From Virgibacillus_N oceani_A (lineage in GTDB: Bacteria > Bacillota > Bacilli > Bacillales > Amphibacillaceae), in NCBI GenBank assembly GCA_041521345.1, contig JBGOHB010000001.1: 64,000 bases of DNA; one strand, given 5' to 3'. Shown here piece after piece: positions 63,694 through 64,000 of this stretch. Below the pieces are notes generated by a model. That model made no database searches and was not told the DNA's origin. It saw only the letters and a list, made by a program, of their open reading frames with translations. Position numbers and translations under genes: made by a program. The first letter of the stretch is position 1; the number at the start of each line of letters is the position of its first letter.

Positions 63694-64000
63694 TCATTCA
63701 TATTTAACCGCAACATTCTTTACTTGCGTATAATTATAGAGTGCAATCCATCCTTTTTCCCTGCCAAATCCGCTCTTTTTATAACCGCCAAATGGCATTT
63801 GCACGCCACCTCCAGCACCATAGTTATTGATAAATACTTGTCCTGAATCAATTCTGCTGGCCAAGTAATGCGCACGGCTGATATCTTGCGTCCAAATTCC
63901 GGTAACCAAACCGTAGTCAGTACTATTGGCCAAATCTAAAGCTTCTGCTACATCCTTGAATGTAAACACCGTCAACACCGGTCCGAAAACTTCCTCCTGC
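63694..64000 (-). CDS. Aldehyde dehydrogenase, C-terminal part
   Basis: The frame continues past the right edge; about 102 codons are visible. EEVFGPVLTVFTF, ANSTDYGLVTGIWT, GQVFINNYGAGGGVQMPFGGYKKSGFGREKG and YTQVKNVAVKYE are the usual end of NAD(P)-dependent aldehyde dehydrogenases. The catalytic Cys and cofactor site lie outside the window, so the substrate cannot be judged. Confidence 0.9.
   Translation of the reverse strand, partial: QEEVFGPVLTVFTFKDVAEALDLANSTDYGLVTGIWTQDISRAHYLASRIDSGQVFINNYGAGGGVQMPFGGYKKSGFGREKGWIALYNYTQVKNVAVKYE

Noticed and set aside
1..64000. tRNA, rRNA, prophage, insertion sequences, restriction or defence systems
   Set aside because: Looked for on both strands; no cloverleaf-type RNA, transposase, integrase or methylase/nuclease was recognised.

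Overview
The window reads as chromosomal DNA of a low-GC, spore-forming Bacillaceae. AT-rich intergenic DNA, strong AGGAGG-type ribosome sites, the spore photoproduct lyase pair splA-splB, YugN-like and YibE/F proteins, an L-box on dapA, an HssRS-type two-component system and many acidic proteins fit an Oceanobacillus/Virgibacillus-like bacterium. The species is an inference. No rRNA, tRNA, phage, IS element or CRISPR array is visible.

Layout. 1-3.5 kb: end of a YibE/F permease, an aspartase-family lyase, a small basic protein and a GNAT. 3.6-9.7 kb: a 52-bp repeat array, dapA under a lysine riboswitch, dsdA, an aromatic-acid-exporter-like protein and a UbiB-type kinase. 9.8-18.8 kb: a second 52-bp array, a polysaccharide deacetylase, a HAD phosphatase, an NAD-salvage cluster (degenerate Nudix protein, pncB, broken nadD-like gene), an FAD oxidase and a TetR-controlled VOC/alkylation-repair operon. 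18.9-24.4 kb: two paralogous dehydrogenase operons (gluconate-2-dehydrogenase subunit 3 plus GMC oxidoreductase) facing each other across a third 52-bp array. 24.6-32.7 kb: a catalase remnant, an ABC importer, an amidase with a small partner, a divergent large catalase and yugN. 32.7-42 kb: AEC transporter, splAB, small membrane proteins, an Asn-rich protein, MMPL transporter and hssRS with hssS frameshifted. 42.6-55.9 kb: a hybrid histidine kinase split by a -1 frame change, a giant Cna_B-repeat surface protein split by a frameshift, a SARP-type response regulator and an atypical LuxR-type regulator. 56-62.4 kb: a phnDCEE importer and a secreted glycerophosphodiesterase, each behind a clear Pho box. 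62.5-64 kb: a small membrane protein, a dead YczE-like gene and the end of an aldehyde dehydrogenase.

Three patterns cut across this layout. First, the three intergenic arrays have different sequences but the same 52-bp plan: 14-nt arm, 17-nt middle, 14-nt arm, 7-nt linker. Arms pair well in two arrays and poorly in the third. Second, three genes (dsdA, the UbiB kinase, a dehydrogenase small subunit) have a good ribosome site and family-like N-terminal coding in front of an ATT or ATC codon, with no ATG/GTG/TTG at the right place. Third, several genes are broken by apparent one-base losses (nadD-like, hssS, hybrid kinase, adhesin, catalase remnant, YczE-like). This is either real decay or sequence error, and the hybrid-kinase case also has the layout of a dnaX-type -1 frameshift site.

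Functional links inferred: kinase, adhesin and SARP regulator probably form one surface-adhesion unit; phnDCEE and the phosphodiesterase form a phosphate-starvation block; Nudix protein, pncB and nadD-like gene form a nicotinate salvage block.
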